Of a stretch of 64,000 nucleotides of DNA, positions 12,990 to 25,827 are shown piece by piece. Source of the DNA: Stenocarpella maydis (Eukaryota; Ascomycota; Sordariomycetes; Diaporthales; Diaporthaceae); the NCBI GenBank assembly GCA_002270565.1, contig NQMI01000035.1, positions 197,658 through 261,657 of the forward strand, read 5' to 3'. Position 1 is the stretch's first letter, and each line of letters opens with the position of its first letter. The position numbers and the translations under genes were made by a program. The notes below the pieces were generated by a model, which made no database searches, was not told where the DNA came from, and saw only the letters and a list, made by a program, of their open reading frames with translations.

Positions 12990-13703
12990 TATGGTTCAGG
13001 GCCTGGCTCTGGATCAGGATGCAAGATATCAGGGATCGCTGAGATCGACGGTGTTGGCGCAAATGAGATCGGATGGAGCTGCGCTCGGATCTACGCAGTC
13101 CAGTGTCAACCACAAGGCACGAGACAGAACAGGTTGAGAAGGCAGAGTAAACAAGAGAGACAATGCGAGGTGGCGATTTATGACTGAAGTCCGAGCATGA
13201 CTCCGTCGCGTACAAATACAAGTCTGTATACAGCGTCCCCTCACGGGCTCGGGAATGATGACAAGAGAACCAGCGCTCGGTGAAATGGATGGGATGGGAT
13301 CATGGCGAAGTCTAGGCATGAATTCCAAACACTTGTCATCGTCCCATGCAGCCCTGTGGATGGGAGGTACCTTGCATTTGCTGTGAGTCGTGCGGGGTGG
13401 GCAGGTACCTCGCATCCTGGGAGCTACCGACACCGCCTGACTGGTCCAAGCTCCCCCACGTCCCCCCTCCTGCCACACCCCCACCCCCCGTTGGCCGGCA
13501 GCGTCTCCTTAGCGGCAGAGGGCCAAAAATTCTAGAAGGCGGACGCCGAGTGGGAGAGACAGCAAGCAGCTTGCAGCTTCATCACATCGTGGCGGCCTGA
13601 GAAGAAGACGACTGCACCTCCCCGGGCTCTCTTTCCCCCAACCCCTTCCCCGAAATCCCCCACGAACAGCCAGGCCAGCCTTCTCGATTGCAATCCTGTA
13701 AAG
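12990..13703. other. Bidirectional promoter region between PCYOX gene and CCT6
   Basis: The 714 bases separate two divergently transcribed genes, so both promoters should lie here. The part next to CCT6 (13430-13700) is C-rich on the plus strand, with repeated CCACCCCC and CCCC tracts. Frames of up to 151 codons on either strand overlap one another and are not supported. Confidence 0.6.
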
Positions 13704-15548
13704 ATGTCGGCGGCGCAGCTCCTCAACCCAAAGGCCGAGTCAAGAGTACGGGACTCCCTATCTGTTGAACCCCTCCACGTCCTCTGCTAACGGGTATCTG
13801 TCTACAGCGGCGGGGCGAAGCTCTCAAGGTCAACATCAGTGCCGGTGAGGGCCTGCAAGATGTCCTCAAGTCCAACCTGGGGCCTCTGGGCACGATAAAG
13901 ATGTACATGCTCTCTCCTCCCCTTTCTACACCTCTCATTTATCTGCCCCGCGCAACTCGGACTGACCATGCACGCGTCCACTGCAGGCTCGTCGATGGCG
14001 CCGGCCAGATCAAGCTCACCAAAGATGGCAACGTCCTCCTCCGTGAGATGCAGATCCAGAACCCCACCGCCGTCATGATTGCCCGCGCTGCCACCGCCCA
14101 GGACGACATCTGCGGCGACGGTACCACCTCGGTCGTCCTGCTCGTCGGCGAGCTGCTCAAGCAAGCCGACCGTTACATCAGCGAGGGCCTGCACCCACGT
14201 ATCATCACCGACGGTTTCGAGATAGCAAAGACGGAGGCCCTGAAGTTCCTCGACTCGTTCAAGCTCTCCAAGGAGGTCGACCGCGAGCTGCTTCTCAACG
14301 TGGCGCGGACGTCCCTGGCCACCAAGCTGAACGCCACGCTGGCAAACAAGCTGACGCCTGACATTGTCGACGCCGTCCTGGCCATCTACGAATCCGGTGC
14401 CAAGCCGGATCTCCACATGGTCGAGATCATGAAGATGCAGCACCGCACAGCAAGCGACACTCAGTTGATCAAGGGGCTGGCGCTAGACCACGGTGCGCGG
14501 CACCCTGACATGCCCAAGAGGGTGGAGAACGCCTATATCCTGACGCTGAACGTCAGCCTGGAATACGAGAAGACCGAGATCAACTCGAGCTTTTTCTACT
14601 CGAGCGCCGACCAGCGTGACAAGCTCGTCGAGTCCGAGCGCCGATTCGTGGACTCCAAGCTGAAGAAGATTGTGGAGCTAAAGAAAGAGGTGTGCGGAAA
14701 CGACCCCAAAAAGAACTTTGTCATTATCAACCAGAAGGGTATCGACCCTCTCTCGCTGGACGTCCTGGCAAAGAACGGTATCCTGGCGCTTCGGCGTGCC
14801 AAGAGGAGGAACATGGAGAGGTTACAACTCATCTGCGGTGGTGTCTCACAGAACAGCGTCGATGACCTGTCGCCCGAAGTGCTGGGCTGGGCTGGGCTGG
14901 TCTATGAGCAACAGCTGGGCGAGGAGAAGTACACCTTCATCGAGGATGTCAAGGACCCCAAGTCAGTCACGCTACTGATCAAGGGCCCAAACGCGCACAC
15001 CATCACCCAGGTGACGGACGCTGTCCGTGATGGCCTGAGGAGCGTGTACAACATGATCGTCGACAAGAGCGTTGTGCCCGGTGGTGGTGCTTTCCAGGTC
15101 GCTTGTGCGGCCCACCTGAAGAGCGACGCATTTGCGAAGACGGTCAAGGGCAAGGCCAAGTGGGGCGTTGAGGCGTTCGCGGACGCCCTGCTGGTCATCC
15201 CCAAGACTCTTGCAGCCAATGCCGGCCACGATGTTCAGGATGCTTGTAAGTACTACCATATACGGCCTGGTACAGCTCGACCGTCTAACTGACGTGATTG
15301 CAGTGGCTTCACTGCAGGACGAGCACCGCGACGGTGCGATCGTTGGCTTGGACCTTTCTACTGGAGAGCCGATGGACCCCACCCTTGAGGGTGTCTTCGA
15401 TTCCTTCCGCGTGCTGAGGAATTGTGTTGCTTCTAGCGCTGGCATTGCCTCGAACCTGCTACTCTGCGACGAGCTGCTGAAGGCCAGGCAAATGGGACGC
15501 CAAGGTGGCCCTGGACCAGGCATGGACGGACCTGGAGACAGCATGTAA
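13704..15548 (+). CDS. CCT6: T-complex protein 1 subunit zeta (chaperonin CCT6)
   Basis: This is one of the eight subunits of the cytosolic group II chaperonin TRiC/CCT, which folds actin, tubulin and WD-repeat proteins in an ATP-dependent way. Four exons give 546 residues: 13704-13745, 13808-13902, 13987-15245 and 15304-15548. All three introns have GT-AG ends; intron 1 shows a CTAACG branch-like site. Exon 1 encodes [14 protein letters not shown], the usual CCT6 start. ATP-site motifs visible are [33 protein letters not shown] at residues 89-96 and [11 protein letters not shown]. The C-terminal tail is Gly/Pro/Met-rich ([14 protein letters not shown]). A 213-codon antisense frame is a shadow of exons 2 and 3. 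Confidence 0.97.
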
Positions 15549-15944
15549 AGAGGCAAGGTAGACTGTACGTCAAACGGATGATACCATTGTAGAGGCAAGG
15601 CGTTTATAATGTCCATATCAGAAATGGCGGCGGTAGAGAGACCCGTTACGTCGTGTCCTCCAGTGTCCTTGTGTGCATAGAAGTTGGAACAGCTGAATGT
15701 AATCCTGAATGGCCGCTTCAGCAAGGTCTACCCGGAGCAATTCATCGAATCCGGACTCGGGTGCTGGACCTCGTGCGCATCAGATTGGTTCTCGTGATGT
15801 CTCGGTTCAGCCCTCACATGCTTATCAGAACTGATAAGAGGACCGACCCACTTTAAAGTTGTTGCGAGCCTCGAGCTCCAGGAGAAATTTACAGCCCCGC
15901 CATCGCGGCCGGTAGATACAACTCCCGCTGCAAATCAAGACAAA
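15549..15944. other. Intergenic region CCT6/TSR4
   Basis: About 400 bases between two genes on the same strand, holding the 3' UTR of CCT6 and the promoter of the next gene. No gene or repeat is seen. Confidence 0.5.
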
Positions 15945-17336
15945 ATGGCGCCATACGACAGTGACGACTCGCTTGACGAGGATCAGGACTATACGGAGAC
16001 TAATGTCCTCCTCGGATATGCATCTAAGGATGCGGACGACGACACAATAAGCCGCCTGGGTGGCAGACCAGTGAGCCCGCCTTCTCATTCCAGAAACAAA
16101 GGCATGCGCAGAAGAGACCGCAGAAGCTGACACGGCCCTCTTCAGGATTGGATTGGCCCCTCAAAACCACCATCTGCGTCCCTCGCCCGCTGCAAGGTCT
16201 GCAATGACCTCATGGTGGTTCTCCTCCAGCTAAACGCAGAGCTGAACGAGCGCTTCCCAGGCCACGAGAGGCGGCTGTACGTGTTTTCGTGCAGGCGCAA
16301 GTCATGCCGGCGGAAGGATGGGAGCATACGTGCCCTGAGAGGCGTCCGCATCTCGGCCGACGCGACCGCAAAGGCCAGGGAGCGCAAGGAGAAAGAGCAG
16401 AGGGGAAAGGAAGAGAGGGAGAAAGCAGAGGCGAAGAGAAAGGAGAAGGAAAAGGGCCTCGGCGAGGCGCTGTTCGGAGTGCAGGGGAAAGGAGCATTTG
16501 GTAGCAGTGGAGCGGCGAACCCATTCTCTTCGGGCGGTGGCTCTGGAGGCGCGACCCCCTTCGCGAAGCCCGCAGCGAACCCATTCAGCACAGCAAGCAG
16601 CGAGCCGGCACAAGCACAGCCACCACAGCCCGAGCCCGAGCCCGAACCAACACCATCGTCCAGATACTCGACCAAGGACCTCCCCAAGACCTTCGCCGAG
16701 ACGCTCTCCCTCGACAACCCCCAGGCACCAGAGAAGCGAGGGCCCCCTCCCCCGCCGGAGCCCTGGCCGCCCGAGGCGGAGCAGCCCAAGCCCTACCCGC
16801 TCAGCTACCTTGCCGACGCCGACTACGAGACGCTGGACCCGACCCCGGTGCCCAAGGACGTCCCGACGACGAGCATGGAGATTGACGACGTCGGCGCGGG
16901 ATCCGCGGGCGGCGGCGGCAAGGAGGACAAGGACGTCTTCGAGAGCACCATCGACGGCACGTTCCAGAGGTTCGCGGACCGCCTCGCGCAGAACCCGGAC
17001 CAGTGTATCCGCTACGAGTTTGGCGGGCAGCCGCTGCTATACAGCAAGACGGATGCGGTGGGCCGGATGCTGCACGAAGGCGCGGGAGGCGCGGGCGGGC
17101 GCATCCCGCCGTGCGGCAACTGCCGCGGCGAGAGGGCCTTTGAGGTCCAGCTTGTGCCCGGGGCGATCGCGGAGCTGGAGAGCGAGGAGGACGGGCTCGA
17201 GGGGATGGACTGGGGTACTATTATCGTGGGCACGTGTGCCACGGACTGTGTGCCGGTGGGCACGGCGGATGGGGAGGCTGGGTATTTGGAGGAGTGGGCT
17301 GGCGTGCAGTGGGAGGAGCTGACGCAGAGGAGGTAG
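15945..17336 (+). CDS. TSR4: PDCD2-family ribosome assembly chaperone Tsr4
   Basis: Tsr4 is a dedicated chaperone that binds the ribosomal protein Rps2 (uS5) during translation and is needed for 20S pre-rRNA processing. The two exons are 15945-16070 and 16146-17336 (intron GTGAGC...TTCAG), giving 438 residues. After an acidic N-terminus the zinc-binding module begins at the splice junction: CKVCND gives Cys58/Cys61 and CRRKSCRRK gives Cys91/Cys96. A Lys/Glu-rich, probably coiled or disordered segment and a Pro/Gly-rich linker follow. The PDCD2_C domain at the C-terminus shows CIRYEFGGQPLLYS, PPCGNCRGERAFEVQLVPG and the final GYLEEWAGVQWEEL. A different-frame 274-codon Ser/Arg-rich frame is a shadow. 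Confidence 0.95.
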
Positions 17337-17629
17337 AGGCTGGATAGGGTTATGCTGTCGGAATCTTCACTGATTATGATTTCAAGGTGCTGTTTAGCAA
17401 GGGGCCGCAACACACCACGGCCTAAGATTCCGTGTTGACATCTATCACCATGAAAGGTAAATCGCGAGGACTCTATACGGGAATCGCCTTTCAAAGTGCA
17501 TAAGAAACCAAATATTCAAAACTTGTCCCACTTCCTCTGCCCCAGCCACACAAGCAATTGTACCAAGTCCCGACCTGTGAGTGCAACCCAAGCCGGGCTT
17601 GTTCATTGAGTGTGTTTACAGCATGTCTG
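17337..17629. other. Intergenic region downstream of TSR4
   Basis: About 290 bases between the 3' end of TSR4 and the converging decayed gene. Nothing recognisable is seen. Confidence 0.5.
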
Positions 17630-20600
17630 CTAGAGCGGATTCGTCAAATACTTCATCAGCCCGGATTCAGAATCACCCTGGTCTGGTATGGACACGTAGC
17701 TAATTCCTTGGAGAAGCAATGCTATGATTTTGGTGGATTGATAAAATACTCTGGCTGCCAGTTCAGATCTGGACAAAACCTCGACAACCGTACCTCCGAG
17801 AAGAGCCAAGGCATCCAACACGTCAAAGCACAGGACCTGGGGTATCCAGAGCTGCAAGAATACCGGAACCGCCAAGATTCCCAGCAGCGCGAGAGCAATT
17901 TTATTGACGTACTCGCGAGTTTTGCTCGGTTTCGAATTCGATTGCGTAATGGACCCGGCAAGGCATTCTTTGGCCCTTCGCTTGGCAGTTCCATTGACAT
18001 CAACGTGGTAGTATTTACGAGCGCCTCCGGAGGGACTTGGGCTCTCCCTGGCTCCATCATGGGGGTTTTTGGAGGCCAGGGCAGCGCCTTGATCGGAGGT
18101 TTCCGCGCCTTGCATTCCATATCTTGGCCATCCTAGGGCACGTCACCCGGCCACAATGCTTCTTAGTGGCAACTCTAGTAGAATGTAGACTGCCCAGAAC
18201 ACCAGGTTCCACGAGAGAGCATCGTCGCTCGAAGAAGCACGGGGACGAAGTGGACGCCGGTGGCCAGAGGTGGGTTCAGCGGCCTTTTCCTCTGCATTCG
18301 GCCAATCCTGTACCACCTCGCTGGATGCTTTTGCCTTTTCTGTCGGCGTCCTGTAATTGCTTCCGATGTTCTCCAGGGCGCCCGCGAGGCCTTTGGCGTT
18401 CATCAATGCAAGGATTGTGACGGTAAGTGCGATGACGGAAGCGACTACCATGCTAATTGCAAGGCTCCTTTCTGGGGCCCCATTCATGCTGAAAATGCTT
18501 GCGGTAAACCCGAGGGGCAAGAAGACGTCACTGACATAGGCGAACGTAGCAAAGTTTTGGTCGCTCCGGAAGCTTAGCTCCTCTCAACCCCTGACGAGAC
18601 GGTTTGAGCAGGCTTCCCGCAGAGTCTTGATGCTTGCGTCAAGTTGCTGCGGTTTGTTGACCTCATGCTTCATCCACGATGTATTCCCGTGATCGTGGCT
18701 CGGTACTTTCTCTCGTCGTTATGATTCCATCGAGGCTTTTCTTCCCCTCTTTCCTCCTCTCTTGCCTCCCACTGGATACCAATGGCTCGAGTGGCCGCAA
18801 GGTCGTCTTCTAAAATACGAAGAAAAAGGCTCGAACCCCTGACAAAGAGCATCCCAAGAAAGGTATGCATTGACGCTCTGGATTGGGCCCTGAAATGATA
18901 CTGATTTGAAGCCTAGGCTGTTTTTCACATATTTCAAAATCGTCAAAGTATTTTACGTCAAGCTCGTCGTGATTTGAGCAAAGTGGAGTTGCTCTAGGGT
19001 CTTGCGCTGTTCATATTCTTTTTGGCCCAAGAGATACGCAGATGATATCTGCCCCTCGTGAGTATATTCAGCCATGTAGCAAGTTCAATACGGTCGAAGA
19101 AGTCACCGTGGAATCGAAAACCCGTTGATGCCATGATGATCTGCTTGGTTGAATCTTGAGGGAAAGGAATCAGTTGGGGAGAAGGGATACCTCCTTGCGG
19201 TCGGTAAGAGCTACCAACGAGTTGATAATAGCTCAAATGTAGTTCTGTCTCCCAAGTGTTATGCACCATGCTGCACTGGTCGACTGCGTGCTTCTCATAA
19301 CTCTGGTGCCTCTCGAAAAAGTCACGAATGGCATCCTTGGCAGAATCTTCAGCAGCGGTACCGCAGATGGAGGCATGGTCTTTAGTAGCGGCGCAAATAA
19401 ATGAGGCGCTTCTTTGCAAATCGAACCGTCCGGGGTTTTTCAAGTTTGCGCCATAGGTTGTCAACACCGTTGCATCCGATGTACTCGGGGCTCCGATCCT
19501 CCCCTTTGCCTCTGATGAGCTTTAAGCTCTTAGTATCGACAATATAGACTCAAGGAAAGTCTGAATATTCATATCAAATCGCTTAAGCTCGGTCGATTTC
19601 GGATTTACCTGGTCCAAAGTCTTACAGCTTCTGAGAAATTATCTTCATCATCCAGCTCTTTCTCGCCCATGAAGAAATCTGGATATTTAAAGAGCCACTC
19701 GTCCTCAACCTTCACAATGCTGCTCGATTTAATCAAGTTATTGAAGGGCACGAATTTCTTCATATTCAAGCAGGGATGAGCCGCTGCTCGTGTGAAAGCG
19801 CCCACAATGCCATGATCATCAATGCGTGGAACTGTTTAATTTGACCTCGAGTGCCCTAAGAATATGTTTCAGCATTTTCTCATCTCCGGGTGCAGCAATT
19901 CTATCCACTGCATCCAAAATTTGGCTCCTGGTCTGTCCTCGCAGCTGTCTGACTTTCCGGGAGGCTGTAAACATTCCACACTTGGCTCATATGCGTGAGA
20001 AGAATGTATGGGATCTCGAAGCTGGCATGGCAATAGAAGTCTCTGTCCCACTCTTCAACCGATGAAACTTCAACAGGGGTTTTCGTCAGCAGTTCTAGTG
20101 CTCCTGGGAAGAAGCCATTCGAGCTGGAGCTGCGAAACAAGACGTCTGTCGCTATTCTCACGATTTCTTCTGGTGATTTGCTGTCTATTCTGAGATCGCG
20201 GGTGCCCATAACGATGCTTAGGGCATATCGCCGTGGGTTTTCCCAGGTGGATTCATCATGGTACATCTGGCAGTCGGTTGTGTTCTTCTAAAGTTCTCGG
20301 ATTTAGGTGTCTTTTCCCATGAAGTCGAACATCTCATCGCAAAAGAGCGCTGTGTCGCGAGCGTGCAAGAGAAATCGAGTTTGTCTGGGTGACCTAGTAA
20401 CGGCGAGCATACGTTTCTGTAACACATCATTTTCAGTGGGGTGAATCTCTTGGCCACCTCGAGCTGGACAATCTCGGACGCAAGATTCTTGCGTAATCTT
20501 ATGTGGTCGTCTTTCTCCAGCGAGGTCTAATTACTGCTTTTCAGCGAGCGTCGGGCTTAGGATGGCTCTACTCCAGGGCTCTTGAGTCCGGAATTTGTAG

Positions 20601-22835
20601 TCTGGGACTTGCTAGATTCTTCCTTATACGTACCCTAGGGTCTTTGGACATCATATCCCATGCGGAGGGATTACTTTCCTCGAGCGATTTCACTGCTAGC
20701 CAGACCCAGGCATCTAGTCGTCCAACCGGAAGACGTTGACTCCCCCATCCTCCGCTTGAGGCCAAGCGTGTTTTTTTTCCGTCTGTCAAACTTTTCCATT
20801 GAAAGTAACCAAGAGGGCGCCTACAAACTCATCACCTCAGCTGCGGTATTGTCATAACGCCCCAGTTCCATGCAGGCCGCGGCTATCAGTATCTGAAATG
20901 CCGTATCGAGCAGCCTCGCTTCGGCAACCTAGGACCCACTACGATAGGGTTTGACGATCGGCTTGCCTGTGACCCAGTAGTTGGGCCGAAAAGACTGCTC
21001 CTTATCCGGTTTCTGTGCGAATAAAAGGCACTTGAGGTGACCTAGACAAGTTCTTTCGATTCGGTGGATGACGGGCGAAACGTGTTGGTCATTCGGTTGG
21101 CAACGAAGAATTTCATGGAATGCTATCAGGAACCGGAATTCGAAACTACACGGCTCGCCAGTATCATCACAACCGCTGTTGCTGCTGGCCTTGAGACATC
21201 TAACAAGCTCGCTGACCAACATATACTATGTCCCGACATGTCTCCACGCGTCAAGGCGACTGGCTCGACATTTTTCAAGACTCCTGAACAAAAGCTAGTC
21301 ACAGGACCTTGCTTCACTGTAACTGAGCACACCGAATGAATATGTTCTAAAGTTCGTCGAGCCGCAAATCCCAGATGGCTTGTTGTTGCTGACGAGCCGG
21401 CGACGTCTTGGTGGGATTATTGTTAATATAATTCATCACAGTGAGCTCCGATTTCTGATTCCGGCTTGGATTCGTCAATATCATGGCCCCAGGGTCTAAA
21501 GAAGCAGTACTTTCCGTATCAGCTGGCGCCCTGTCCTGTCACGCCCTGCCGAACCATTTTGGGACATCTATTACAATTCCAGTGGACGGGGTGGCTGTTG
21601 CTGTCGAAGAAAGTGTCCAGCCTTCATTCTTTTCAACTAAATGAGTTTACTATTTCAGTCGAGATCTCCGGTTCTGGCCCTCGTGAGCAGATCCATCTTA
21701 TACGCCGCTGTGACTTCGTGGGGCCCTCCGGAAGATTTCCCGCCCTTGACATGCAAAACCCGGCTTTCCTCTGCGTCATTGAAAGACTTACCTTGTCCAT
21801 CAACCGCAATAGAAGAAATGACAGAGACTTCGTACGCGTTCCATAATCCGACTCCATCATCGTGGGGATTCTGTTCTTCTCTGCCGGTATCTTGCTCCCG
21901 GCTTCTTGGCCTGGGACCTTCTGCGGGAGACGTTGTGCTGAATTCATGTATGCATACCATGCTAGAGCACCCCGGACCTGGCTCAACTTCATGATACATG
22001 TTGTCTTCGTCGTTGAACTTGTGATTATCATCAACGTGGTCTAGATCTCTGATGGCAATAGACTTAGAGAACAACAATTCCACATCGACCATGCCTTCCC
22101 TGGAGTTCCTCAGAATACATGTTGCAAGACAAAATTTTCGTGAATCAGCTATTGTATTGTAAATTTCAGCTTCGGATGGGAATCGAAATCTCCTTCGGAG
22201 TATTCGTACCGCGGCCATCTCCAGTGCATCCACTTAAGTTGAGGTAGGGCCTCGGACCATGAAGAGAGGTTTGGAAATTTGAGGCCATAGGGTGGTGCTT
22301 TGGATGAAGATGCAGGGCCAAAATGGAATGGTTGCTTTGATAGATTCTCAAGGTCTGCTGTTCGTCTATTGACAAGGTACGGCTCTGCCGTGCCCGTATG
22401 GTCGGCGGAAAATATGCCATAATTTCCAGCTCCCAGGAAGCCACTGAATTGCAACAATTTCCCAAAGTCGCCAACAGTTTCGGTGGTTCCGTGATCGCCA
22501 AAGGAAGCGCAGCATTTCGGATGGGAGCATCTTTCCAGCCACCGTAATCCACTTCCTCGCTCTGTGAGATCAAGGCGGGGTCGGGACCTGCGTTTGCGGA
22601 TCCGTCAGTTTCTGGTGGGTATTAAGCATCAATGATGGAAAAGCTCTGTGATCTTGGACTTACCATACTTAAGTAGATGTAGCTTCGTACCAGTTGACTT
22701 CATCCTCGCCTCACACCAAACTTGTCCCCGGATGAAGAGGCCACTTCTGGCTCTGCCGCATTTGCAGTGCCATATACTGGTGGGGTACCGCAATTTGTCG
22801 GACTCGTTGTTAAAAGTCCACTGTGATCTAGTCAT
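17630..22835 (-). pseudogene. Decayed multi-exon gene with CorA/Mrs2-like C-terminus
   Basis: Read on the minus strand, this 5.2-kb region is a chain of protein-like segments in shifting frames. The 5' exon (ATG at 22835) encodes a Cys-containing segment with IWHCKCGRARSGLFIRG and ends at a good donor (GTAAGTCC). Further segments lie at about 22570-22150, 22230-21640, 20460-19600 and 19470-18720. Near the 3' end one frame reads FATFAYVSDVFLPLGF then TASIFSMNGAPE, followed by two hydrophobic segments. This resembles the membrane end of CorA-like fungal proteins, with SMN in place of the usual GMN. That frame is cut by in-frame TGA at 18584-18586 and at 18143-18145, and continues beyond the second stop in the same frame to 17630. 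A one-base frame change near 22480 joins two clearly coding pieces. I call it a pseudogene; unrecognised introns could explain some but not all breaks. Confidence 0.65.
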
Positions 22836-23827
22836 ATCTATATTCAATAGTCAGGTACTAGACGGGGAGGCTGTTGTGCGAGGTCAATCCCGAGGTCCTC
22901 CACTAACTCTAGTACAATCTCGGGATGAATTATACCCTTTATAATAAGTGGTATCTATCCGATGAGCAAATACAACTTATATATAATAGTCGTCGCTTTG
23001 GGCCGAAGCTCGACTGACTGTGCGCTGTAGTTGTCACTTGCGCGGGGTAGTGCGTTCTCATGTGTTCGCATCGCGGCTGACAAGTAGGTGGCAGCAAACG
23101 CAAAGCGTGGTGGAACTTGTAAGGTTCCCATCAACCAGATGGCTTCGACTAATCAAATATTAGCACCCACCAGCCCCCAAAATGGAAGTCCGCTTATCTT
23201 ACATTCAGGCAGACGGAAAAACTTCGTCTCCAACCTATACCGGTCTCCAGAATCGGGTACGTTGAGGCGGTCGGCGAGTCGGCTGAAAATGCGACATTGA
23301 AAATCACTTGGTGAAGAGCATATCAAAACAGAAGATGCAGTATGTGCATCAAGCCACGCCTGCCGTTATAGGATCCACTCGCGTGATTTCGGGGAGTTGG
23401 TGAGGAATGTTAGATGCTAGGGATGCGTGGCAGGGTAGTACAAAACACCGCGAGATGCTCTGCCACCAACTCGGGTGATGGCTGGTCTGGGCGATCCCAG
23501 GTTTTCAAAACGGGTCGATCTATGTATTCTGAGTGTGCGAGGCTGGCAGAACATGTCACGGTTAATTTGAATACGAACGATGCCTGTCTCATAGTTTCAA
23601 GAAAGCGACGCCTCTAAATTCCATTTCATGAATGATATTTCAAGTTCTATTCCAAGTCATATTCCAAGGGTTCCTTTTTGTATACTTAGGGTGCCTACCC
23701 CTCAGAATTGTGATACAACTCGGTGTCCTGAAGTTTCCCTTGCCGCTGGCTGGCAGCTCCTCCTCTAGGCCCCATCGAGACTGCAGAAATGTCAATATGG
23801 TGTCAACAAAAGGGTGATTGTGGCAAC
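22836..23827. other. Intergenic region upstream of the decayed CorA-like gene
   Basis: About 1 kb between two minus-strand genes. It contains no coherent frame longer than about 98 codons. A short repeated motif around ATTTCAAG, ATTCCAAG and ATATTCCAAG occurs at 23636-23672. Confidence 0.5.
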
Positions 23828-25827
23828 TCACATATTTCTTGCCATGAGCTTGAAGCCACGATTCGCGTTAGTGTTGTAAGCCGGCTCGGTCACGATATAG
23901 TTCTCGATGACGGCAGTGCCGTTGCGAAGAGCCGCAACCTGCTCATCCGTGCACGTGCTCGGGTCAAGTACATAGCAGAAGTCTTCATACTGAGGAGGCA
24001 CCTCGCTCTTGATGCCGAAAGTATCTGCTGGGCCCACCGTGCCATAGGTAAGATTTGTAGCCGTATCGATCTCACCGGTCGCAATGTCGCGGTTGAAAAG
24101 AGCCCGGTTAAAGATCCGATAAGCAGATTCAGGTTGGTATGAAGGTGTGGCGTGGCCGGCCTGGTAGACCCTAATGAACGACAGGTTGCCGTACTGTCTT
24201 ACCTGGCCGCCCTCGTAGGTGCCGTTGGTCAGGAGGGGCTGGTATCCTGACGCAGCAAAGTTCTCCTGGTCTGCCCATGGAATGGCCAAAGAGACTTGTT
24301 CGCCGCCGATCCAGTTGCATGCGAAGTCCCGATCTCCGTACACCAGCGAGACCTTGATCCCATTCTCTAGGAGGTACGCGATGTCCTCGACCCAACCTGG
24401 GCGAGGATAATCACCAATGCCCCGGAAGGCCGAAGAGGATGCGGAGGAGCTTCCGCTGAAGTTCAAGGGGACTCCGAGGGCCGACTGGACCCAAGGCTGG
24501 TTGAGGTATCCCGGTGTGAACGGAGGCGGGAACAGGGTAGGGTCGACCTGGGTCACGTCGTAGTAATCACGACCAGAGATTTCGAGGTACGGATCCCGGA
24601 CGTTGTTTGTACAGTAGGTCTCTGCATCCTCGCAGATACCATTGACGGTGGCATTGATGCCAGTGTTTTCCGGGTCATAGATGGCCGAGATCTCACGACA
24701 GGCATCGATCCGGTCGCGGCAGCCACCCTCGCGGTAGAACGCGTCCACCATGCCTTCATACACCGTCTCGTTGACTGTCTCGATTCCGTACGTGTTGTTG
24801 AAAGCCATCTTGGGGTATGAGGGCCACTGGACTCGACGGTCAATGCAGCCGTTGACGATGAGCAGCGTGTCGAGGTTCAAGATGTACTTCTCCCCGTCGG
24901 TGCCGTCCCAGGTGCCATTTTCAATCTTCTCATTCTGTTCCTGGAAGTAGGCAGTGAAAGCCGGCCCGTAGCGGCCACCATAGGACTGGGTAGCAATACT
25001 GATACGGCCGTCGTTGGGATGGTAGCCGGGGAACTCCTGGAACCACACCTGGGAGAAATGCCACAGTGCGATGGCGGCATTGCGGCTGCCCCAGCTCGTG
25101 GAATTACGGTCGCCACTCGCGTAGGTGCCTGTCTGGAACGTGGCATTTTGCTCTGGTATTGGCTCGGAAGCATCAAGTGTCTGGACTCCGCCAAACAGAT
25201 TTCTTGTGATGTTTCGCAAGGAGTCGTAGGAAAACCCGACTTGAACAGGCTGATCAATGTACAGCATGTTTACTGATAATGGCTGTCAGCCCAGATACCT
25301 ACAACGTCGCTGGGTCAGAGTATGGAGGGTGCAGCTACCATTGTCGTTCCACGACCAGTCTCTGAGGATTGTGGAATTGGAGTCCCCGTTGATGTAGCAA
25401 GGACCATGCTCGTTGAAGAGACCAGGCATTGAAGAGCTCCCTGGGCCGCCGTTCATCCAAATTGAGAGGGGGGCATTCTCGGGATCGTTCTTTGCTTCAA
25501 AGAACCAGAAGAAGGTGTTGATAGCGTAGTCCTGCTCTTGGCCGACGCCCTCGAGGGTTCCCGGAGGGAGATGGACGTAGCCCGCGTATGACTTCACACC
25601 CTCGGTTGTCTCGCATAGCCCCGGCTGGGCGTGTTAGCCTTGTTCCGTCTGGGCCACGAAGGCAATTTTGTTGGCATACATACCTCTTTGTAGCTAATTG
25701 TGATGCTCTCGTCGAATTTTGAATTCAGTACCGTTACCCCCTCAGGCGCCGGAGGGAACTGACCCAATGAAGGCCTGATCAGAGCTGCTGCAGAGGCGAA
25801 CACCAACAGAGATGGAGAGGAAAACAT
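23828..25827 (-). CDS. Secreted serine carboxypeptidase, peptidase family S10
   Basis: Removes C-terminal amino acids from peptides outside the cell or in acidic compartments. Three exons, 25827-25684, 25624-25339 and 25272-23828, give 624 residues; the joins restore [13 protein letters not shown] and [13 protein letters not shown]. The first 22 residues ([22 protein letters not shown]) are a signal peptide. Family motifs are [24 protein letters not shown], the nucleophile region [11 protein letters not shown] (Ser about 240), [14 protein letters not shown] (Asp) and [13 protein letters not shown] (His). The residue before the nucleophile is Gln where most S10 enzymes have Glu. Several N-glycosylation sequons are present. 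The upstream frame uses a TTG start, so I chose the ATG at 25827. The last codons can be read two ways: ATG TGA, or a donor GTGAGT at about 23831 spliced to TTTCTGCAG at about 23780, adding four residues. Confidence 0.93.

Noticed and set aside
13802..14443. 213-codon antisense frame over CCT6
   Set aside because: It crosses introns and exons of CCT6 and has no independent support.
18815..18865. tRNA-like B-box (GGGTTCGAGCC on the minus strand)
   Set aside because: No matching A-box or cloverleaf could be built around it, and it lies in a protein-like segment of the decayed CorA-like gene.
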